This document shows positions 50,659-57,802 of a DNA stretch of 64,000 bases, piece after piece (position 1 is the stretch's first letter; every line of letters begins with the position of its first letter). Both the position numbers and the translations under genes were made by a program. The DNA is from JADJQU01 sp035490315 (lineage in GTDB: Bacteria; Planctomycetota; UBA1135; GCA-002686595), in NCBI GenBank assembly GCA_035490315.1, contig DATHET010000048.1, positions 14,108-78,107 of the forward strand, given 5' to 3'. The notes below the pieces were generated by a model. The model worked only from the letters and a program-made list of their open reading frames with translations. It was not told the DNA's origin and ran no database searches.

Positions 50659-51530
50659 GCACCCGACCGACCAGCGCCATCACCCCGAGCGACCTGGAGG
50701 ATCTCCTGACCGAGATCGGCCGACAGGTCCTCGAGCGCGGCCCCCAGGCCCTGGAGACCGGCGCGACCCTCGAAGTCGAGATTTCCGCGGACGGAGTGCG
50801 CGAATCGATCGATGCCGGCGCCTGCCGCGTAGGAACCTGCGGCTGCGCGGCTCCCCAGCTGAGTGGCCTGGCGAGCTACATCGACCACACCCTGCTCAAG
50901 CCCGACGCGACCCTCTCCGAGATCGACCAGCTGTGCGCCGAAGCCCTGGCCAACCGCTTCGCCAGCGTGTGCATCAATGGCTCGCACGTACGCCGCTGCG
51001 CGGAGATCCTGGCCGGCTCCGGCGTCCTGGTCTGCAGCGTGATCGGGTTCCCGCTCGGCGCCATGGCGAGCGAGGTCAAGGCCTACGAGGCGCGCCGGGC
51101 GATCGAAGACGGCGCCTGCGAGATCGACATGGTGATCGCCGTCGGCCTCTTGAAGTCCGGCCACGTGGAGCGGGTGCAGCAGGACATCGCCCTGGTCGTC
51201 CAGACCTGCCATTCGCTCGGCGCTCGACTCAAGGTCATCCTCGAGACCTGCCTGCTGACCGACCCCGAGAAGGTCACCGCCTGCACCCTCGCCAAACGCG
51301 CCGGAGCCGACTTCGTGAAGACCTCGACCGGCTTCAGCAAGAGCGGCGCGACGGCGGCGGACATCAAGCTCATGCGCGACACCGTCGGACCGGTGATGGG
51401 GGTCAAGGCCTCCGGCGGCGTGCGGGATCAGGCGACCGCGAAAGCTCTGATCGGAGCCGGCGCGACACGCCTGGGCGCTTCGGCCTCGGTCGCCATCGTC
51501 CAGGGCGCCAAGGGCTCGGGCTCGTACTGA
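50655..51530 (+). CDS. deoC: Deoxyribose-phosphate aldolase with N-terminal extension
   Basis: A 291-aa class I aldolase. The core begins near residue 72 (SYIDHTLLKPDAT). The Schiff-base Lys222 lies in VKTSTGFSKSGAT, and the second active-site Lys251 in VKASGG. It splits 2-deoxyribose-5-P into acetaldehyde and glyceraldehyde-3-P. Standard DeoC is ~220-260 aa; here ~70 residues precede the core. They hold a predicted amphipathic helix (residues 12-28, SDLEDLLTEIGRQVLER) and a Cys cluster, GACRVGTCGC (Cys57, 62, 64). Coupled by ATGA to rpiB. Together with deoB and the phosphorylases of the window this completes deoxynucleoside catabolism. Confidence 0.93.
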   Translation: MSTRPTSAITPSDLEDLLTEIGRQVLERGPQALETGATLEVEISADGVRESIDAGACRVGTCGCAAPQLSGLASYIDHTLLKPDATLSEIDQLCAEALANRFASVCINGSHVRRCAEILAGSGVLVCSVIGFPLGAMASEVKAYEARRAIEDGACEIDMVIAVGLLKSGHVERVQQDIALVVQTCHSLGARLKVILETCLLTDPEKVTACTLAKRAGADFVKTSTGFSKSGATAADIKLMRDTVGPVMGVKASGGVRDQATAKALIGAGATRLGASASVAIVQGAKGSGSY

Positions 51531-51531
51531 G

Positions 51532-51544
51532 CCCGCGACGCGGG
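51532..51544. terminator. Short hairpin between convergent genes
   Basis: CCCGC and GCGGG flank a 3-base loop just after the deoC stop and before the end of the convergent gene. The stem is short; this is only a possible terminator. Confidence 0.3.
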
Positions 51545-51547
51545 GGT

Positions 51548-52063
51548 CTACGACCCGTCGTCCGGCTTGCCGTCCAGGATTCCCTGGTCGAGCAGGCGCG
51601 AGGCGATCATGAATTCGTCGGTTTCCTGCCCCGGGATGGCCGCCACGAGGCGCACGTCCTCGGCCGAGAGGCCGGAGTAGTGCACCGCGACCTGCCAGAC
51701 GCGCAGGACATCGAGGACGCGGTCCTCCAGCTTGCGGCCGGCGGGGATCTGCCAGACGAAATCAAGGCAGCCGTCCGTGACGGCATCCATGCAGATCTCG
51801 GGCAGATCGCATGAATTTACCTCCCGGATCCAGGCCCCATTGGCGTGGGGGTGGAAGGGAGATCCGGCGCGCAGGCCCCACAGGCGAACGCCGTCATGGG
51901 CCCGAAGACGCCACTCGACGACATCGACCAGAGGCGACGACAGGTCCGGGCGCGGCAGGATCAGAAGTCCCCGGTGGGCGCTCTCCATCTGATCCAGGCG
52001 GCGTCGCCAATACCCCGGCTCGAGCAGGAGCGGGGTGGGCGTCGGACGGCTAGGCAAACCCAT
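51548..52063 (-). CDS. Hypothetical protein
   Basis: A 171-aa protein from ATG 52063 (ATG 52084 would add seven residues). It has several Trp, Arg and Asp residues, and a compact mixed alpha-beta look (LLLEPGYWRRRLDQMESAHRG near the start, then VDVVEWRLRAHDG, then RVLDVLRVWQVAVHY). It ends in a helix and an acidic tail. No membrane segment, signal peptide or known motif. Codon use matches the genome. No function can be proposed. It is divergent from the amidohydrolase array and convergent with deoC. Confidence 0.65.
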   Translation of the reverse strand: MGLPSRPTPTPLLLEPGYWRRRLDQMESAHRGLLILPRPDLSSPLVDVVEWRLRAHDGVRLWGLRAGSPFHPHANGAWIREVNSCDLPEICMDAVTDGCLDFVWQIPAGRKLEDRVLDVLRVWQVAVHYSGLSAEDVRLVAAIPGQETDEFMIASRLLDQGILDGKPDDGS

Positions 52064-52465
52064 TCGGGACGGTAGCCGAAGCACTCGCGAGCGCCGAACG
52101 GCTATTTTTCAAACTCTCGTCGAAAGCCCGACGACGACGCAGCCAAGGCCGCCACTCGAACAATTTGCGCCCTAGAACCCAGCGCCGACAGCATCGAGTC
52201 CGCGCTCTTCAATTCCTTCCTACCCAGCTCGGCGCGCAAGTTGTAAGTCAGTCGTAATTCGGTGGCGCGCAGGACTTTGAGCCTCGAAGCCCTGGCGCTC
52301 CAGCGAGCACTTTTTCTATCATGCTCGCCCTTCGACCGTGCGGATTTTCGCCGCACCGAAGGGTTTGCGCGGGTGGTGCGTCGGCCAATCCCCGGTCGGT
52401 TCGGCGCCCGCGCTTGCCCCAAGCCCCATTCGGCTCCCGATCCACTCACGGAAGGAAGTACGGGC
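52064..52465. other. Long intergenic region upstream of the amidohydrolase array
   Basis: About 400 bases between divergent genes. The stretch at 52100-52330 is somewhat less GC-rich than the surroundings and should hold promoters for both directions, but I see no clear -35/-10 pair, operator or riboswitch. Short reading frames here lack coding character. It ends in the GGAAGGAAG ribosome-binding site of the next gene. Confidence 0.5.
52450..52458 (+). promoter_or_regulatory. Ribosome-binding site deciding a GTG start
   Basis: GGAAGGAAG lies 7 bases before GTG 52466 and supports that start for the first amidohydrolase-like gene. The longer frame from 52262 lacks coding character and a signal peptide at its N-terminus. 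Confidence 0.65.
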
Positions 52466-53935
52466 GTGCATCAGTCTGATCCAGGAGCGCGCAACTCGCG
52501 CGCGCGTCGATTCCGCCTGGCCGCTGCGCTCAGCGCCGGTCTGTGCGTTTCCTCCGGCCTCGCTCACGCTCGAGCGGACGATCCCAAGCCTTCCCAAGCC
52601 AAGGATCCGGCTGCCGCGGTGGAGAAGCCTGCTCCCCCGAAAGCGGAAGTGATCGTGATCCGGGCGGGGAAGCTGATCGTCAAGCCCGGCCAGGTGCTCG
52701 AGGGCGTCAGCGTCCTGATCGAGGACGGATTGATCACCCAGGTGGGCAAGATCGTCACCGCGCCCGCCGGCGCGCGCGAGATCAAGGGCGCGGTGGTCTG
52801 CGCGGGATTCATCGACCCCTGGTCGGTGTACGGCGTCGACTCGGAGTCGGTCGGGGACCAGCGCAACTCGCCCTCCGCCGCGACCGCCGATGCGCTGGAC
52901 GACTACATCGACCCACGCTTGCGCAAGGACGTGCTGCGGGCGGGGATCACCACCGTTCGGACGCAGATGGGCGTGCTCGCTCGCGTGTCCGGTACCGGGA
53001 CCGTCGTGCGCCTGCATCCCGAGCTGCCGCTCGAGAAGACCAAGCTCGCGAACGAGAGCTGCTTGTCGATGACCCTCGGCGTGCGCGCCGACGGCAATGG
53101 GTCGGATCCCTTCGAGCGCTTGAGCGACGTCGAGCGGCTGGCCGGCATGATCACCCAGGGCGAGGCCTACGCCGTCGATCAGGTCGAATACCAGCACGAG
53201 CTCACGGACTGGAAAAAGAAGATCGCCGACAAGCAGAAGGAGCTCGAGGAAGGCTTCAAGAAGGCCAAGAAAGACCGCGAAAAAGAGCTCGCCGAATCGA
53301 AGGAGAAGGGCAAGGAGTTCAAGGAGAAGGAGTTCAAGGAGGACAAGCCTCCGAAAGCCCCGAAGCTCGATCCGGACAAAGCCGTTCTCGCGCGCGTGGC
53401 CGAGGGTGAGATCCCCTTGATCGTCGAAGTGCACCGCGCGTCGCAGTTGCGCGCCCTGCTCGCCGCGACGGAACAGTTCAAGCGCCTGCGCCTGGTCCTC
53501 GCCGGAGCCACCGATGCCATGGAAGTCGCGCCCGAGCTCGTGCGCCGCCACATCCCGGTCGTGGTCTGGCCGCAGCCCGTGGGTGCGAACCCGCGCCTGG
53601 AGATGGAGCGTTTCGACCTCGGTCTCGCCGGGCAGCTCGAGGAGGCCGGAGTCACGGTCCTGCTCGGCAGCGGAGCGCGCAGCCCCAGCGGTTCGCGCGA
53701 TCTGCCCCTGCTCGCCGAGCTCGCGATCGGCCACGGTCTCGATCGGGAAGCAGCGTTTTCCGCATTGACCATCGGCGCGGCGCGCGCCCTCGACCTCGGC
53801 TCGCGCCTCGGTTCCGTGGAGCGCGGCAAGGATGCCGACCTGCTCGTGCTCGACGGCGATCCCCTCGCCGGCGCGACTCACATCGAATACGTGATCTCAG
53901 GCGGCGACGTCGTGATCACCCCGGAGGATCGTTAG
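52466..53935 (+). CDS. Exported amidohydrolase-fold protein 1, metal motif lost, charged insertion
   Basis: A 489-aa protein with a signal peptide (hydrophobic core ~20-34, probable cleavage after AHA near 36). It has the amidohydrolase superfamily frame: an N-terminal beta domain (GKLIVKPGQVLEGVSVLIEDG), a barrel, and a C-terminal LGSVERGKDADLLVLDGDPL that returns to the beta domain. The first-strand HxH is absent (GFIDPWSVYG), and no active-site Asp is seen near GSGARSPSG. At residues ~250-300 there is a Lys/Glu-rich coiled-coil-like insertion (KKKIADKQKELEEGFKKAKK and on). It is likely a pseudo-enzyme or binding subunit. First gene of an eight-gene same-strand array; the next starts 3 bases after its stop. 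Confidence 0.82.
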   Translation: MHQSDPGARNSRARRFRLAAALSAGLCVSSGLAHARADDPKPSQAKDPAAAVEKPAPPKAEVIVIRAGKLIVKPGQVLEGVSVLIEDGLITQVGKIVTAPAGAREIKGAVVCAGFIDPWSVYGVDSESVGDQRNSPSAATADALDDYIDPRLRKDVLRAGITTVRTQMGVLARVSGTGTVVRLHPELPLEKTKLANESCLSMTLGVRADGNGSDPFERLSDVERLAGMITQGEAYAVDQVEYQHELTDWKKKIADKQKELEEGFKKAKKDREKELAESKEKGKEFKEKEFKEDKPPKAPKLDPDKAVLARVAEGEIPLIVEVHRASQLRALLAATEQFKRLRLVLAGATDAMEVAPELVRRHIPVVVWPQPVGANPRLEMERFDLGLAGQLEEAGVTVLLGSGARSPSGSRDLPLLAELAIGHGLDREAAFSALTIGAARALDLGSRLGSVERGKDADLLVLDGDPLAGATHIEYVISGGDVVITPEDR

Positions 53936-53937
53936 AC

Positions 53938-55020
53938 ATGCTCGCACTCGCACTCACCCTGTTCGCCGCCGCAGCTCCCGCGCAATCGGGAACCCTGGCG
54001 ATCCAGGCGGACACTCTTTACCTCGGCGATGGACGCACGCTCGAGAAGGGCATCCTGCTGATCGACGAAGGCAAGTTCCGCGCGGTCGCCTCGAGCGCGG
54101 ATCTGCCGCGCGGCGTGCGCCTGATCCAGCACAAGGGCGCGATCAGTCCCGGGTTCGTGTCGGCCCACGATCAGACCAGTCTGGGCGGCGAAGCGACCGA
54201 CGAAACCCGGCCGATGCTGGCCGAGGCTCTGGCCGCTCACGGTTTCGATCCGGAAGCCAAGGAGCTGCGGCTCGCGGCGCGCGCCGGCGTCACCACGGTC
54301 CTGCTCTCGCCCTCCGCGGACAGCCTGGTCGGCGGTCAGACGGCGGTGGTGAAGACCGCTGGCGGCAAGATCCTGCAGCGGCGCTCGCATCTCGCCCTGT
54401 CCCTGTCCTCCTCGGCGCTGCGGCTCGACACGCCGCCGACCAGCCCGATGGGCGCCGTCACCGCGCTCGAAGCGGAGTTCGCGGCGAACACCAGTGTGTA
54501 CGCGGACGTCAAGGCGGGCCGCCTGCCGGTGATGATCCACGCGGTGGCTCGCCACGAGATCCTGCGCTCGATCGAGTTCGCGACGCGCAACAAGCTCAAA
54601 GGCAGCATCGAAGGCGCGCCCCTGGCGGGCGAGCTCGCGGAAGTGATCAAGGAATCGGGGCTGAGCGTGGTGCTCGAGCCCTTCACCGGCGGCGACAGCC
54701 GGCGCGAGATCCGCTCCGTGCTGGCCCTCTCCGGGGCGGGCGTGCCCTTCGCCTTCGGCCTCGACGCGCCGAGCACCGGCCCGGATGCCCTGCGTCTGAG
54801 CGCGGCGATGTGTCTGCGCGAGGGCCTCGACCGCAAGGCGATCGAGAAGGCCCTGTTCTCCGACGCGGCGAGCATCTGCGGCGTCGGCGATCGGGTCGGC
54901 CGACTCGAGCGCGGATTCGACGCTGATTTCCTGTTGTGGAGCGGCGATCCGCTCGACCTCTCCAGCCGGCTCGAAGCCGTTTACATCGACGGAGCGCGCG
55001 TCGACACCAGCAAGCCATGA
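53938..55020 (+). CDS. Exported amidohydrolase-fold protein 2, metal motif lost
   Basis: A 360-aa protein with a short signal peptide (cleavage after APA, about residue 15). The beta frame is DTLYLGDGRTLEKGILLIDEGK, and the end is VGRLERGFDADFLLWSGDPL. The HxH site reads GFVSAHDQTS, with one His only. A GLDAPS segment keeps an Asp at the place of the active-site Asp. It is shorter than the others and has no charged insertion. The signature SPSADSLVGGQTAVVKTAG resembles the gene-7 segment GSGTNIGGQGVLLKTG, so all are paralogs. Its TGA overlaps the ATG of the next gene. Confidence 0.82.
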   Translation: MLALALTLFAAAAPAQSGTLAIQADTLYLGDGRTLEKGILLIDEGKFRAVASSADLPRGVRLIQHKGAISPGFVSAHDQTSLGGEATDETRPMLAEALAAHGFDPEAKELRLAARAGVTTVLLSPSADSLVGGQTAVVKTAGGKILQRRSHLALSLSSSALRLDTPPTSPMGAVTALEAEFAANTSVYADVKAGRLPVMIHAVARHEILRSIEFATRNKLKGSIEGAPLAGELAEVIKESGLSVVLEPFTGGDSRREIRSVLALSGAGVPFAFGLDAPSTGPDALRLSAAMCLREGLDRKAIEKALFSDAASICGVGDRVGRLERGFDADFLLWSGDPLDLSSRLEAVYIDGARVDTSKP

Positions 55021-56273
55021 GATTCCCGATCCGCTTCTGCGCGCTGGCCCTCTCGCTCTCGCCCGTCTCCGGCTTCGCGCAGGAGAAGGAGCAATCGAAC
55101 GACTGGAGCGTGTTCGCCGATCAGGTGTTCACCTCCGACGGCGAAATGATCCAAGGCGCGCTGGTGCGCGTGCAGAACGGAAAGATCGTCGCCATCGTCC
55201 CCGGCGGGAGCGCGGGCAGCTCGGACACTTCCTTGCACGCCGCGGCGATGACGGCGGGGATGATCGATCTCTCCGCGCGCATCGACATGGGGCTCGCCTC
55301 GGTCGAGCAGGGCCGCGAGATCAACCCCGACGCGCGGGTCGCCAACTCGATCGATCTCTTCGACGAGGAATGGACGCGCGCGGCGCGCAGCGGCGTGACC
55401 ACGGTGCTCGCCAACCCCCAGGACGACGACGTGATCGGCGGCCTGGGCGTCGCGGTGAAGACCGCCGGCGACAATTCCGTCGCGGCGCGTACGGTCAAGG
55501 CCGACGCGGTGCTGCGCGGAGCGATCGGTACCCAGCCCAGCCGGCGCAACCACCCCGCTTTCGGCTCGCCCGGCGACATCTTCTCGCGGCGTCCGACGAC
55601 GCGCATGGGTGTCGAGTGGGAATGGCGCAAGGCGATGTACGATGCCGCGGCCTCGCGCACCGACAAGGCCCGCGCCTATCCGGGCAGCGATCAGGTCCTG
55701 CTCGCGCTCGACGGCAAGCTCACGCTGTGCATCCAGACCTGGAGCACCCAGGACATCCGCACCGCCGTGTTCCTCAAGGAGGAGATCGAGCGCGAGAAGC
55801 TCGGAACTCCGCGCCTGATCCTCGACGCAGCCGCCGAAGCCTGGAAAGAGCCGCAATTGCTCGTGCGCAGCAAGGTGATGGTGGTCCTGCCGCCCTTCCC
55901 GATGCAGGGTCGCACGGGCGAGGGCTCGTTCATGGCCTGGGACACCGCCAAGGTGCTGCACGATCTGGGTGTGCCGATCGCGCTCTCGGCGCACGGCGCA
56001 GGCGCCGCGGAAGTCCAGCTCGACCGTCAAGCGGGCATGGCCATGCGCGGCGGTCTTCCCTTCGATGCCGCGCTGGCCGCGGTCACCATCGAGCCCGCGC
56101 GCATGATCGGCATCGACGGGCGCGTCGGCTCGATCGCGGTCGGCAAGGACGCGGACCTGGTCCTGTGGTCCGGCGTTCCCTTCGAGCTCACCTCGCGCGT
56201 CGTCGGCGTCCTGATCGACGGCCGGCTGGTGCTCGACCCACGGCCCGCGAAAGCCTCCGCTTCGGCGAAGTAG
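55017..56273 (+). CDS. Exported amidohydrolase-fold protein 3, metal motif lost
   Basis: A 418-aa protein with a signal peptide (cleavage after GFA near residue 20). The HxH site reads GMIDLSARIDMG, with no His. The paralog segment is NPQDDDVIGGLGVAVKTAG, and the C-terminal frame is VGSIAVGKDADLVLWSGVPF. The active-site Asp strand reads LSAHGAG. It is probably not a metal hydrolase as is. ATG 55017 overlaps the stop of gene 2. The next gene follows after 56 bases. Confidence 0.82.
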   Translation: MRFPIRFCALALSLSPVSGFAQEKEQSNDWSVFADQVFTSDGEMIQGALVRVQNGKIVAIVPGGSAGSSDTSLHAAAMTAGMIDLSARIDMGLASVEQGREINPDARVANSIDLFDEEWTRAARSGVTTVLANPQDDDVIGGLGVAVKTAGDNSVAARTVKADAVLRGAIGTQPSRRNHPAFGSPGDIFSRRPTTRMGVEWEWRKAMYDAAASRTDKARAYPGSDQVLLALDGKLTLCIQTWSTQDIRTAVFLKEEIEREKLGTPRLILDAAAEAWKEPQLLVRSKVMVVLPPFPMQGRTGEGSFMAWDTAKVLHDLGVPIALSAHGAGAAEVQLDRQAGMAMRGGLPFDAALAAVTIEPARMIGIDGRVGSIAVGKDADLVLWSGVPFELTSRVVGVLIDGRLVLDPRPAKASASAK

Positions 56274-56329
56274 CGCGGCTCCAACCTTCCATGCAATTCC
56301 GCCCGTCTCTCTCCGGCCCCACTCGCACC

Positions 56330-57787
56330 ATGAGCCTTCTGTCTCCGCGCGCAGTCCTCCTCGCCTCCGCCGTTCTCGTGCTCCCGCTCGCCGCGCCGGC
56401 GCTGGCCGACGGCAAGCTCGCCATCAAGGTGGGCCGGATCATCACGTTGAGCGGGCCGGACATCACCAACGGAGCGATCCTGATCGAGAACGGACGGATC
56501 ACCGCGATCGGCGCCGATCTCAAGCTGCCCTGGGACGCGATCGTCATCGATCAGCCCAAGATGGTGGCCTTCCCGGGCATGGTCGAAGCGCACAGCGCGC
56601 GCGGCATGGACCGGCCCAACGAGAACATCGACGTCGCGCCGTTCTTGAGCGTGCGCGATTCGATCGACCCGGTCGGTTTCTACTTCGAGGATTCGCTGCG
56701 CTGGGGGATCACGACGATCAACGTGCAGCAGGGTCCGAACTGCGTGATCGGCGCCCAGGGCATGGTCGTCAAGCCCGTCGGCATCACGATCGAGGACATG
56801 CTGATCAAGCCCGACGGCGGGCTGAAGCTCTCGGCCGCGCCCAAGCAAGGCTATTCGCCGGCGACGCAGCAGCAGGCCTTGCGCTCTGCCTTCAGCGATT
56901 TGCGCGCCTACCTCGAGGAAACCGTGCGCGACAAGCAGCAGGGTGGCGACCGCTCCAAGCGCGAGGCCTTGTTCCAAGGCCGCGACCTCGAGGGCGAGAA
57001 GTCCAAGGGCAAGGCGATGGGCGGCAACGCCTGGAAAGTCGAAGGCCTCGAAGCCATTCCGCGCGGCGAGATCGACGAGAAGCAGGAGCCGCTGCTCGCG
57101 CTGGTCGAGGGCAAGCTCGCGGCCTTCTTCTACTGCGCGCGGCCGATGGACGTTCAGCGCGCGCTGGAGATCGCGCGGGCCAACGGATTCCTCGCGCGTA
57201 CGACCCTGGTCTGCAACACCGCCTGCTGGAAAGCGATCGACGCGATCGCCGATGCCGGCGTGCCGGTGGTGCTCGAAGGCCCGCTGGTCAATCTCGAGCG
57301 CGACCCGATCACCGGCAAGGAGATGGAGACCTTCGTGCCGAAGGTCTTCGCCGACAAGAAGGTGCGCTTCGCGCTGAGCTCGTCCAACACCACGACGGAA
57401 TCGCTGTGGTTCCAAGCTGCGACCTCGGTCGGGCTGGGTCTCCCGCGCGACACCGCCTTGAAGGCGATCACGATCGTCCCGGCCGAGATCCTCGGGCTGC
57501 AGAAGCGCGTCGGCTCGCTCGAAGTCGGCAAGGACGGCAACGTCCTGCTGTTCAGCGGCGATCCCCTGTCGGTCACCTCCTTCGTCGAGCACGTGATCGT
57601 CGAGGGCGCGCACGTGTACGACCGCTCGAAGGACATCCGCGTCAAGGCGCTGCTCGAAGGCAAGATGCCTCCGGGCACGTCCGCGGCCGCGGAACCCGGC
57701 GCGAAGGTCGAGCCGAGCGCGGCCAAGCCGCACGACGACACGGGCACGGTCCCGCTCGACGAGCCCGCGCCCAAGAAGAAGGACTAG
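56330..57787 (+). CDS. Exported amidohydrolase-fold protein 4, degenerate metal site
   Basis: A 485-aa protein with a signal peptide (hydrophobic core 8-24, cleavage after ALA near 26). ATG 56291 is in frame and adds 13 residues before the signal. The HxH site reads GMVEAHSARG (one His). The active-site strand reads ALSSSNTTTES with no Asp. A polar insertion (DKQQGGDRSKREALFQGRDL and on, ~195-240) sits where genes 1 and 5 have their charged insertions. The C-terminal tail is Pro/Lys-rich. VGSLEVGKDGNVLLFSGDPL marks the family. The next gene starts 15 bases later. Confidence 0.82.
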   Translation: MSLLSPRAVLLASAVLVLPLAAPALADGKLAIKVGRIITLSGPDITNGAILIENGRITAIGADLKLPWDAIVIDQPKMVAFPGMVEAHSARGMDRPNENIDVAPFLSVRDSIDPVGFYFEDSLRWGITTINVQQGPNCVIGAQGMVVKPVGITIEDMLIKPDGGLKLSAAPKQGYSPATQQQALRSAFSDLRAYLEETVRDKQQGGDRSKREALFQGRDLEGEKSKGKAMGGNAWKVEGLEAIPRGEIDEKQEPLLALVEGKLAAFFYCARPMDVQRALEIARANGFLARTTLVCNTACWKAIDAIADAGVPVVLEGPLVNLERDPITGKEMETFVPKVFADKKVRFALSSSNTTTESLWFQAATSVGLGLPRDTALKAITIVPAEILGLQKRVGSLEVGKDGNVLLFSGDPLSVTSFVEHVIVEGAHVYDRSKDIRVKALLEGKMPPGTSAAAEPGAKVEPSAAKPHDDTGTVPLDEPAPKKKD

Positions 57788-57802
57788 GAGAGGCACCGTT
57801 CC

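Noticed and set aside
52102..52449. A 115-codon minus-strand frame in the gap before the amidohydrolase array
   Set aside because: It is basic and lacks a ribosome-binding site or any family resemblance. The lower GC and position suit a promoter region better. A very small protein cannot be fully excluded.
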